From: Methanomassiliicoccaceae archaeon UBA537 | GTDB taxonomy: Archaea; Thermoplasmatota; Thermoplasmata; Methanomassiliicoccales; Methanomethylophilaceae | DNA length: 6,556 nt | Assembly (NCBI GenBank): GCA_002504495.1 | Contig: DATC01000146.1 | Coordinates: 1 to 6,556 of the forward strand | Direction: 5' to 3' | In this document: positions 1-5,763 of the stretch, one piece after another | Numbering within the stretch: position 1 is the stretch's first letter | Layout: each line of letters opens with the position of its first letter | Program-made: the position numbers and the translations under genes | Notes under the pieces: generated by a model | Database searches by the model: none | Told to the model about the DNA's origin: nothing | What the model saw: only the letters and a program-made list of their open reading frames with translations

Positions 1-2
1 CG

Positions 3-545
3 GCGATAGTCATGGGGGAGGTGCGCGGCGACGAGGCGAGAACGCTCTATCAGAGCATGCGCACCGGCAGGGCGGGATCGTCCATCATGGGCACCGTCCA
101 CGGCGATTCCGCCGATTCCGTCTACAAGAGGATGGTGTTCGATATGGGGATCCCTCCGGAGGCCTTCATGGCCACCGATGCGGTGGTCTCGCTGGGCACC
201 GTCAGGGACAGGCGCTCCGGCAATCTGGTCAGGAGGATGGAGGAGTTCGTCGCCACAGGAAAGGAGCCGGGGACGTTCATCGATATATCGACGTCTGACG
301 GGCTCTTCTCCGCCCCGTTCATGGAGAGGGCCCTGAGATCCCGGCAGATGGACCGGAAGGAGGTCTCCAAGGACATCCGCGCCAGAGCGGCGATGCGCGC
401 ATACCTGGCGGACATCGGATCCAGGGACGAGAGGTTCCTCGATCTGGAGTGGGTCCTGGCGGCGAACGAGGTGCTGGACGGGATGCCCAGGGGCTATACC
501 GCCGATCAGGCCCTGGAGGCGCTCAAGGGGAGGACGGGCCAATGA
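3..545 (+). CDS. Type II/IV secretion system ATPase, C-terminal part (5' end outside window)
   Basis: This is the C-terminal 180 residues of a hexameric secretion/pilus ATPase of the VirB11/PilT/FlaI/CpaF superfamily, which powers assembly of type IV pilus-like filaments from the cytoplasmic face of the membrane. The frame is open to the left edge, and the first ATG (12) lies inside a conserved motif, so it is not the start. The opening residues AIVMGEVRGDEA are the end of the Walker B strand and the following GEVRG(D/E)EA signature of the family. About 25 residues later GTVHGDSA matches the conserved His box. The rest is the helical C-terminal domain. The Walker A motif must lie upstream of the window. 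The stop TGA (543-545) overlaps the ATG of the next gene, a FlaJ/TadC-like platform protein, which is the usual partner. The family call is firm. Which machine it serves (archaellum, adhesive pilus or Tad-like pilus) cannot be decided here. Confidence 0.88.
   Translation, partial: AIVMGEVRGDEARTLYQSMRTGRAGSSIMGTVHGDSADSVYKRMVFDMGIPPEAFMATDAVVSLGTVRDRRSGNLVRRMEEFVATGKEPGTFIDISTSDGLFSAPFMERALRSRQMDRKEVSKDIRARAAMRAYLADIGSRDERFLDLEWVLAANEVLDGMPRGYTADQALEALKGRTGQ
527..533 (+). promoter_or_regulatory. Ribosome binding site deciding the platform-protein start
   Basis: GGGGAGG lies 8 nt before the ATG at 542, inside the last codons of the ATPase gene. It is a near-perfect anti-16S match at good spacing. 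It selects 542 over the in-frame ATG at 449, which would bury 31 residues in the ATPase coding region. Confidence 0.8.
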
Positions 546-2023
546 ATCGCAGGAGGCTGATGAACGAGGGTCCGACCGTCGTAGGCCTGCTCACCTCCGT
601 TCTGGAGTCCGGGGGATCGCTGGACGGCGCTGTGCGCGTGGTGGCGGAGGAGGGTCCTCCGTTGTCCAGGGAGCTGTTCTCCGATGCCGTCAGGAGCACG
701 GACGTCAAGGAGAGTCCGGGAATCAAGGAGGCCCTGATACGGGAGACCGCAGACCTGGACCGGGAGGCATCCGGATACCGGCAGGCGGTGATGCTGTGCG
801 TCTGCGCCTCGGAGTCCGGAGACGGCAAGGAGAGGCTCGCCACGCTGAAGGAGGCCTCCGATCTTGCGCTGGATGCGACGAGGATAATGGGCGAGAGGTA
901 TCTGGAGTCGCTGACGGTGCCGTGCACGTCGGTCTTCGCCCTGGGGATCCTGCTCCCGATGATCATGATGTCGATCATGCCGATCATGGGCATAGGAGGG
1001 ATGTTCGGAGAGGCATCCATCGACGGCGGCCTGATCGCCGCCATGATTCTCGTCCTGGTTCCCGTAGCCATTCTGGCGATATCCTGGGCCATACGCAACG
1101 GGAACCCCTTCATCGCGCCTCGCCCCTTCATGGACGATCCGCGCCCTTCGGGCCTGCTGCCGATCCCGATCCCTGTCCTGATCGCACTCGTGCATTCGGG
1201 ATGGGCACTTGAAGATGCGATACCTGTCGCGGTCATACCGGCCTGCGCCATATGCGTCATGATGCTCTATGGCGACCGGATGAGGTCGTTGAAGCGCTCC
1301 AGAGTGGAATCCGGTCTGCGCGACAGCGTGTTCGAGCTGGGAAACGCTCTTCTGACGGGCGACAACTTCGAGAAGGTCTCGGTGGAGGTCTTGGGATCCA
1401 GAGAGGAATGCAGGGATGTGGCGGTCTCCCTGGGAAGAGAGATCGACATCTGTCGCGGAGACGTCCATCGGGCGATATCCGATGCCGTATCTCCTGTATC
1501 CCAGGAGACGTCCAGGGCTCTTCAGGACATCTACCGCTGCTCGCTGAAGGATATCGAGGATGCAGGAGGGCTCGCTCTGGCGGTCGGGCGGCAGTACCAG
1601 AACTCCGACAATATCCGCAACGAGCTGGATCTGAGGATGAAATCGATGCGCGACATGATGCTGGGCACGGCCGTGTTCTTCGCGCCTCTGGTGCTGGGGA
1701 TGAGCATATCGATGCTGGTCCCGCTCAGCGGCATATCCGGATTCCAGACGATGCAAGGGATGGAGGCGATGGCATCGGCGTACCTGGTGGAGCTGAGCGC
1801 CATGATAGCGATGATGACGTCGAGCCTCGGGAGCGGTGGAGGGTTCAAGGAGGTCGTGTGGAGGTTCTCGCTGATGGCGCCCGTCGCATTGGTCGTGTTC
1901 GCATCGTGCTCGGGATTGCGCCTGTTCCGACGGGACATCGGATCGGCGATCGCGACACGGAGGCGTTGTCCGCTTCGATCCGTTGCTTCAGTGCAGAATA
2001 CTCCCTGCCGGCCATCAGCATGA
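542..2023 (+). CDS. FlaJ/TadC-like type II secretion system F-domain membrane protein
   Basis: This 493-residue integral membrane protein is the likely platform that couples the upstream ATPase to filament assembly. It shows the archaeal two-half layout. A soluble helical F-type segment (about residues 15-120) precedes membrane helices at about 125-150 and 162-184. After helices at about 204-219 and 226-243 comes a second soluble helical segment (about 250-370). Further helices follow at about 372-396, 412-428 and 442-462. The second helical block resembles the first in layout (SVFELGNALLTGDNFEKVS against LLTSVLESGGSLDGAVRVV). The first long helix is strikingly Met-rich (residues 140-154 contain M140, M142, M143, M146, M149 and M154). 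The gene is translationally coupled to the ATPase by ATGA. Its last 30 or so residues are Arg/Ser/Pro-rich with no membrane segment, and they lie antisense to the C-terminal coding of the convergent MATE gene. The true end of the fold is therefore near residue 462-470. No pilin or prepilin peptidase gene follows on this strand. Confidence 0.8.
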   Translation: MNRRRLMNEGPTVVGLLTSVLESGGSLDGAVRVVAEEGPPLSRELFSDAVRSTDVKESPGIKEALIRETADLDREASGYRQAVMLCVCASESGDGKERLATLKEASDLALDATRIMGERYLESLTVPCTSVFALGILLPMIMMSIMPIMGIGGMFGEASIDGGLIAAMILVLVPVAILAISWAIRNGNPFIAPRPFMDDPRPSGLLPIPIPVLIALVHSGWALEDAIPVAVIPACAICVMMLYGDRMRSLKRSRVESGLRDSVFELGNALLTGDNFEKVSVEVLGSREECRDVAVSLGREIDICRGDVHRAISDAVSPVSQETSRALQDIYRCSLKDIEDAGGLALAVGRQYQNSDNIRNELDLRMKSMRDMMLGTAVFFAPLVLGMSISMLVPLSGISGFQTMQGMEAMASAYLVELSAMIAMMTSSLGSGGGFKEVVWRFSLMAPVALVVFASCSGLRLFRRDIGSAIATRRRCPLRSVASVQNTPCRPSA

Positions 2024-3326
2024 GGGCGACGCCCCCGAATACATGCACGATGACCATGCTGTAGATGATCCATTCGAAGGAGTCGAGAGCGTAGGCCGAT
2101 ACAGCATACATCGCCAGTTTGATGAATCCCCAGAGCATGTAGAAACGGAGGGACGCTTCGGCCTTCTTCATGGTCTGGAGCATGGAGGAGCCGATGCCCA
2201 TCAATGCCGAGAACGGGATCAGGAGCACGGATACCTGCAGGGTCCAGACGAAGGTCGGACGGAGCTCGGCCATCGATTCCTCATAGGTCATGATCATCAT
2301 CAACGGGTCTGCGAAGATCAGCATAAGGGCTCCGAGACCAGCGGAGAACAGGATGGTCATCTTCGCGGAGTAGCGGAAGCCCTCCTTCATCTTCTCCAGG
2401 TCCCCTTGTCCGTATCCTGCGGAGCAGACCGGGATCATGGCGCTTTCGTAGGCTTTTCCCGGAAGCTGGGCCAGACCGATGTATCTCCAGGCGTAGTTGT
2501 AGTACATGACGGCGTTCGTTCCGCCGGTCGCGATCAAGAACACCCTCTGGATGAGATCCGTGATGCTGGAAATGGCCGATTGGACGGTCTTCGGCCCTCC
2601 GATGTCCATGACGTCCGTCGCGGCATCGCGATTCCATCTGAACGCGTCCCTGTCCAGCTTCACCACCGTTCTGTCTGCACGATACCAGTACAGGCCTATG
2701 CCCATGGACAGCGCGGCCGATACGCATGTGGCGAGACCTGCTCCTGCAACGCCCATGCCCAATCCGTAGATCAGCACGGGATCGATCACCATGTTGAATA
2801 CGGCGGCCGTGACCTGCACCACGGTTGCCTTCTTCGCGGCCCCCTCCCCTCTGAGCATCGATCCCACGATGGTCTCGCAGAGCAGGAACGGAGACAGGAT
2901 GATGTACGGCCACAGGTAGGCCATGCACTCGTCGATGATGCCGCGGACCCCCATGAGCTCCAGTGCAGGGACGGACAGCAGCGCCACCAGGATCGAGCCG
3001 ATCGCGGAAAAGACCACTCCGAGGACCAGCGAATTGCCGGCCAGACGATTGACGTACGCGGTCTCCCCCTTCCCCAGGTGGAACGAGATGCTCGCTGTCA
3101 CTCCTGCTCCTATGCCGAGGCCGGCGCACATGAGCAGCTCGTAGATCGGGGCGGTAGTGGAGACCGCGGAACTGGAGATGTTTCCCAGTCCGGAGACCCA
3201 GAAAGTGTCTACGAACTGATTCACCTGAACGACTGCGAACGCCAGGAAGAAAGCCACTATCATGCTGCGGATGGCTTTCTTGGGGTCACCCAGCATCGTC
3301 TCCAGGTCGCTGGCCTTATGGGACAT
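1845..3326 (-). CDS. MATE family efflux transporter (left member of divergent pair)
   Basis: This is a polytopic Na+- or H+-coupled exporter of the MatE family, which expels drugs, toxins or metabolites across the cytoplasmic membrane. The open frame is 493 residues; known members are about 450. The first helix carries D40 in the motif FVDTFWVSGLG, and the helix before the domain linker carries N178 and D182 in NMVIDPVLIYG. These correspond to the first-helix Asp and the NxxxDP motif reported as important in archaeal MATE structures. The second six-helix half begins near residue 237. The start is supported by residue-for-residue alignment with the divergent paralog from Met1, and by a TATA box 28 nt upstream. 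The first helix has Ala25 where the paralog and many MATEs have Pro. The fold ends at about residue 454 (near 1964). The last 39 residues are Arg/Ser/Pro-rich, run antisense to the platform gene, and look like stop-codon loss rather than a domain. The substrate is unknown. Confidence 0.9.
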   Translation of the reverse strand: MSHKASDLETMLGDPKKAIRSMIVAFFLAFAVVQVNQFVDTFWVSGLGNISSSAVSTTAPIYELLMCAGLGIGAGVTASISFHLGKGETAYVNRLAGNSLVLGVVFSAIGSILVALLSVPALELMGVRGIIDECMAYLWPYIILSPFLLCETIVGSMLRGEGAAKKATVVQVTAAVFNMVIDPVLIYGLGMGVAGAGLATCVSAALSMGIGLYWYRADRTVVKLDRDAFRWNRDAATDVMDIGGPKTVQSAISSITDLIQRVFLIATGGTNAVMYYNYAWRYIGLAQLPGKAYESAMIPVCSAGYGQGDLEKMKEGFRYSAKMTILFSAGLGALMLIFADPLMMIMTYEESMAELRPTFVWTLQVSVLLIPFSALMGIGSSMLQTMKKAEASLRFYMLWGFIKLAMYAVSAYALDSFEWIIYSMVIVHVFGGVALMLMAGREYSALKQRIEADNASVSRSPIRCPVGTGAIPSTMRTRPMRRAPSARTSTRPP

Positions 3327-3353
3327 GAATTCCCTTCTACAACCTATTTATTG

Positions 3354-3361
3354 TATTTAAA
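3354..3361 (-). promoter_or_regulatory. Archaeal TATA box of the left MATE gene
   Basis: Read on the minus strand, CTTTAAATAC is a good archaeal TATA element. Its near edge is 28 nt from the ATG at 3326, so transcription would begin about 5 nt before the start codon. That predicts a nearly leaderless mRNA and makes the purine-rich GAAGGGA at 3337-3331 a doubtful ribosome binding site. No transcript data support this. Confidence 0.55.
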
Positions 3362-3363
3362 GA

Positions 3364-3380
3364 TTGGATATCTAATCCAA
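3364..3380. promoter_or_regulatory. 17-bp inverted repeat, candidate operator
   Basis: TTGGAT and ATCCAA form perfect 6-bp arms around a 5-bp spacer. The dyad lies immediately upstream of the left MATE TATA box, at the position where TFB would bind, so a repressor there would block that promoter. A looser group of similar half-sites (ATCCGG at 3405, TTGG at 3411, AATCCG at 3422) lies towards the right-hand promoter. The size and position fit a MarR-, TetR- or ArsR-like dimer. No regulator gene is in the window, so the role is inferred. Confidence 0.4.
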
Positions 3381-3437
3381 CTATCTGGGTGAGCATCTGC
3401 TTCTATCCGGTTGGTAACATCAATCCGTTTTTCATGC

Positions 3438-3445
3438 TATTTAAA
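3438..3445 (+). promoter_or_regulatory. Archaeal TATA box of the right MATE gene
   Basis: TATTTAAA (within CTATTTAAAGG) lies 35 nt before the ATG at 3480. It predicts initiation near 3467-3470 and a leader of about 10-13 nt. A second candidate, TTATAA at 3452-3457 within the palindrome CTTATAAG, would give a leaderless transcript starting at about 3480. Either choice disfavours the in-frame GTG at 3465 as start. Confidence 0.5.
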
Positions 3446-3479
3446 GGATTCTTATAAGTGATACGTGTTGGGATACAGG

Positions 3480-5504
3480 ATGAGGCATTGCGAGAAGCAT
3501 GTCGACAATCTTCTGAGCAACCCTAGACGGGCTCTGCTGTCGATGTCAGTGCCTCTCATGCTCGCCATCCTGGTGGAGAATCTGCAGACCTTCATCGACG
3601 GCGTCTGGTGCTCCGGCCTCAGTTCCGATGCATTGTCCGCCATCTCCATGACGAGCTGCATCTACACGATGATCGTCGCCCTCGGTACAGGCATATCCGT
3701 CGGAGCTTCCGCATCGATCGCCAGGCACATCGGTACCGGAGACGGCGGTTCGGCAGAGAAGGTCATTCCCGCCACCATCGTTCTGATCCTGGGGATGTCC
3801 GCGGCGTGCAGTCTCGTGTTCTGGTTCCTGGGGGAACCGATCGTGAGGTTCATAGGAGCTGATGGAAACGTCTCCATGTGCCTCGAGTATCTGCATCCCT
3901 ACCTGCTGATGTCGTTCTTCCTGATGATGAACTCCGTATGGGCCGGGATCCTGAGGGCCGAAGGGGACAGTACGTTCTGTCTGCTCATCTCCGTCATCGC
4001 CGCTCTTGTCAACATAGTGCTGGATCCCGTGCTGATCTACGTATTCGATCTGGGCCTGACCGGTGCCGCATGGGCTACATGCGTATCTTATGCGATCGTG
4101 ACCGCCCTGGGGTTCTGGTACTACCTTTCCGGAAGGACCTATGTCAGGATGGTCTTCAGCGGATTCCGTTTCGAAAAGCCGGTTTTCAAGGACATCTGTG
4201 TGGTCGGCGTTCCGTGCGCATTGGAGATGTTCGTCGCTCCTCTGCTGGTGATCCCGCAGAACGCCATCGTCTACGGGTGCGGCGGAACCGTCGGATTGGT
4301 GGCGTACACGTATGCCTTCAGGTTCATCGATATCGCGCTGATACCGGCCAATGCAATATCCAAGTCGCTGATCCCGATAATATCCGTCGATATCGGCCAG
4401 AGGCGTCCGGACAAGATCGCCGAGGTGGTTCGCATGACCTACAGGGTCACCCTTGCGATAGGGGCGTTCTGCCTGTTGTTCATAATGGTATTCGCGGATT
4501 TCCTTGTCGGGGCGTTCATGAACTCCGACAGCATGCTGGCGGTCCATGACGACCTTGCATTGGCGCTGAGGATCTTCTCTCTCACCTGCGTGTTCCATAC
4601 ATGCAGGCTGGTCGGCACGGCGATTCTTCAGGCCACGAGACGCGCCCTTCTCGCCAGCGTGCTGACGCTCATAAGGGAGTTCCTGTTCCTCGGACTGTTC
4701 TGGGCGGCGTCGTTCTTCTCCATGACGGCGATATACTGGTCCTGCGACATCACCAATTTCACGATGATGTTCGTGATCACGCTGTTCGCGATGCGCTCCA
4801 TCCGGAAGCTGACATCCGAGATGGGCATGGAGGGATTCCGGCTGTTCGGATGTGCTCGGACGCGCCGATATCGAAGAAGCAAGGGGTTTGTACCCCGGTC
4901 GCCCGGGGGATCGGCCGAAGCATTTCACGGATGCCGGGCCGTTGGGTTTTCAGTCGGTAGCGGTCTCCTGATGGAGGGTGCTGTCGTCCTCTTCTTCGGC
5001 ATAGTAGATGACGTACGGCCTGTCCAAGACCTTGACGACATCCGCTTTGACGCGGTACACGTCATGGATGATATCGGGAGTGATCACATCCTCCGGCTTC
5101 CCGTCGGCGTAGATCTCCCCTTTGCTGAACATGATCATCCTGTCCGAGAATCTGGCTGCGACGTTGAGGTCGTGGCAGATGACGAGAACGATGATGCCTC
5201 TCCTGTGGGCGATGTCCCTGAGGAGTCTCATCGTGTAGATCTGATGATAGATATCCAGGTTGGACGTGGGCTCGTCGAGCATCAGGAGCTCCGGCTCCTG
5301 GGCGAGGCCTCTGGCGACCATCACCCTCTGATGCTGGCCGGCGGAGAGCTCGTTGAACATGCTCATGGCGTGATCGTCTATGTGCATCTTGACAAGGCAG
5401 TCCGCAGCGATATCGATGTCCTCCTTGGTCACAGCGTATCCGGAGTGCGGATACCGCCCCATGAGGACGGTATCCATCACCGTCATCGCGAACGTCTCTC
5501 CTGA
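3480..5504 (+). CDS. MATE family efflux transporter (right member), with anomalous open 3' end
   Basis: This is a MatE-family cation-coupled exporter, paralogous to the divergent neighbour. Starting at ATG 3480, residues 1-384 align essentially without gaps to that protein: D40 in FIDGVWCSGLS, N178 and D182 in NIVLDPVLIYV, GGT at 268-270, AD at 339-340 and LQ at 383-384 fall at identical numbers. About 33 of the first 90 residues are identical. An in-frame GTG at 3465 is possible, but it breaks this alignment and lies at or before the predicted transcription start. Twelve membrane helices fit residues about 18-440, and the fold should end near residue 455 (about 4845-4855). No in-frame stop occurs there. 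The frame stays open to 5504 (674 residues), and its last 185 codons or so lie antisense to the ABC ATPase with Asp/His/Val-rich composition unlike a membrane protein. The other two frames stop at 4958-4960 and 4969-4971. A single-base indel near 4850-4910 would thus restore a normal-length gene of about 490 residues. Biological product confident; 3' end uncertain. Confidence 0.8.
   Translation: MRHCEKHVDNLLSNPRRALLSMSVPLMLAILVENLQTFIDGVWCSGLSSDALSAISMTSCIYTMIVALGTGISVGASASIARHIGTGDGGSAEKVIPATIVLILGMSAACSLVFWFLGEPIVRFIGADGNVSMCLEYLHPYLLMSFFLMMNSVWAGILRAEGDSTFCLLISVIAALVNIVLDPVLIYVFDLGLTGAAWATCVSYAIVTALGFWYYLSGRTYVRMVFSGFRFEKPVFKDICVVGVPCALEMFVAPLLVIPQNAIVYGCGGTVGLVAYTYAFRFIDIALIPANAISKSLIPIISVDIGQRRPDKIAEVVRMTYRVTLAIGAFCLLFIMVFADFLVGAFMNSDSMLAVHDDLALALRIFSLTCVFHTCRLVGTAILQATRRALLASVLTLIREFLFLGLFWAASFFSMTAIYWSCDITNFTMMFVITLFAMRSIRKLTSEMGMEGFRLFGCARTRRYRRSKGFVPRSPGGSAEAFHGCRAVGFSVGSGLLMEGAVVLFFGIVDDVRPVQDLDDIRFDAVHVMDDIGSDHILRLPVGVDLPFAEHDHPVRESGCDVEVVADDENDDASPVGDVPEESHRVDLMIDIQVGRGLVEHQELRLLGEASGDHHPLMLAGGELVEHAHGVIVYVHLDKAVRSDIDVLLGHSVSGVRIPPHEDGIHHRHRERLS
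4883..4908. other. Overlapping GC-rich hairpins between convergent genes
   Basis: GGGGT (4883-4887) pairs with ACCCC (4892-4896) across a TTGT loop. The overlapping CCCCGG (4893-4898) pairs with CCGGGG (4903-4908) across TCGC. The two stems share bases and exclude each other. They lie just past the expected end of the right MATE gene and downstream of the ABC ATPase stop. They could be an mRNA 3'-end structure or mRNA stabiliser. There is no good T-tract beside them, so they are not a typical archaeal terminator. The G/C runs also make this a likely place for a sequencing or replication indel. Confidence 0.35.
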
Positions 5505-5762
5505 GGATTGCGGGACGTACGCGATCTTCTTCGCGATTTCCTTGAACGACATGTCGGCCACGTCCATGCCGTCGATGAGCACTCTCCCCTCGGTCGGTTC
5601 GAGGATCTTGTTGATGCAGTACATGAAGGTGGATTTTCCGACGCCGTTGGGCCCGAGTATGCATACGAGCCCTGGTTCGGATATCTCCAGGTTGATCCCC
5701 TTCCAGATCCTGGTGTCCCCGTAGGAGACGCCCAGATCCTCTGCTTTGACATTGATCGTCAT
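4950..5762 (-). CDS. ABC transporter ATP-binding protein, FecCD/BtuCD-type importer
   Basis: This 270-residue cytoplasmic ATPase drives uptake of an iron chelate, haem, cobalamin or related metal complex through the adjacent FecCD/BtuC-type permease. All nucleotide-binding elements are present: Walker A GPNGVGKST (37-45), Q-loop Gln85 in YVPQSS, signature LSAGQHQRV (139-147; Ala where the consensus LSGGQ has Gly), Walker B LLMLDEPTS (159-167) with catalytic Glu164, D-loop SNLD, and switch His197 in CHDLN. Length is typical for FepC/FhuC/BtuD. The C-terminal 20 residues or so are acidic and probably disordered. The ATG at 5762 follows the permease stop by one base (TGACATG), and AAGGAG at 5778-5773 sits 10 nt before it, so the two are co-translated. 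Substrate cannot be assigned because the binding protein is outside the window. The right MATE open frame crosses this gene on the opposite strand, but the conserved motifs leave no doubt this strand is coding. Confidence 0.95.
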   Translation of the reverse strand: MTINVKAEDLGVSYGDTRIWKGINLEISEPGLVCILGPNGVGKSTFMYCINKILEPTEGRVLIDGMDVADMSFKEIAKKIAYVPQSSGETFAMTVMDTVLMGRYPHSGYAVTKEDIDIAADCLVKMHIDDHAMSMFNELSAGQHQRVMVARGLAQEPELLMLDEPTSNLDIYHQIYTMRLLRDIAHRRGIIVLVICHDLNVAARFSDRMIMFSKGEIYADGKPEDVITPDIIHDVYRVKADVVKVLDRPYVIYYAEEEDDSTLHQETATD

Positions 5763-5763
5763 G

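Noticed and set aside
449..541. Upstream ATG start for the platform protein
   Set aside because: It would add 31 Gly/Arg-rich residues overlapping the ATPase C-terminus. The ATG at 542 has a strong ribosome binding site at 8 nt and a stop-start overlap.
506..1756. Long minus-strand open frame opposite the platform gene (416 codons)
   Set aside because: Composition is Arg/His/Gln/Asp-rich without membrane segments or motifs, and the plus strand has a coherent membrane protein with a strong ribosome binding site. It is an antisense shadow in GC-rich DNA.
1983..3392. Long plus-strand open frame opposite the left MATE gene (469 codons)
   Set aside because: The translation is His/Gln/Asp/Gly-rich and motif-free, while the minus strand encodes a clear MATE protein with conserved D40 and N178/D182.
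3465..3479. GTG start for the right MATE gene
   Set aside because: It lies at or upstream of the predicted transcription start, and the ATG at 3480 aligns exactly with Met1 of the paralog.
3546..4928. Long minus-strand open frame opposite the right MATE gene (460 codons)
   Set aside because: It has the same shadow composition (His/Gln/Arg/Pro-rich), and the plus strand aligns to the paralogous MATE protein.
4950..5504. Extra C-terminal domain of the right MATE protein
   Set aside because: It is the antisense translation of a fully conserved ABC ATPase, rich in Asp, His and Val with no recognisable motif. It is treated as a 3'-end anomaly and not as a domain.
5062..5664. Second minus-strand frame inside the ABC ATPase (200 codons)
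   Set aside because: The Arg/His-rich translation with no motifs is the frame-shifted shadow of the ATPase.
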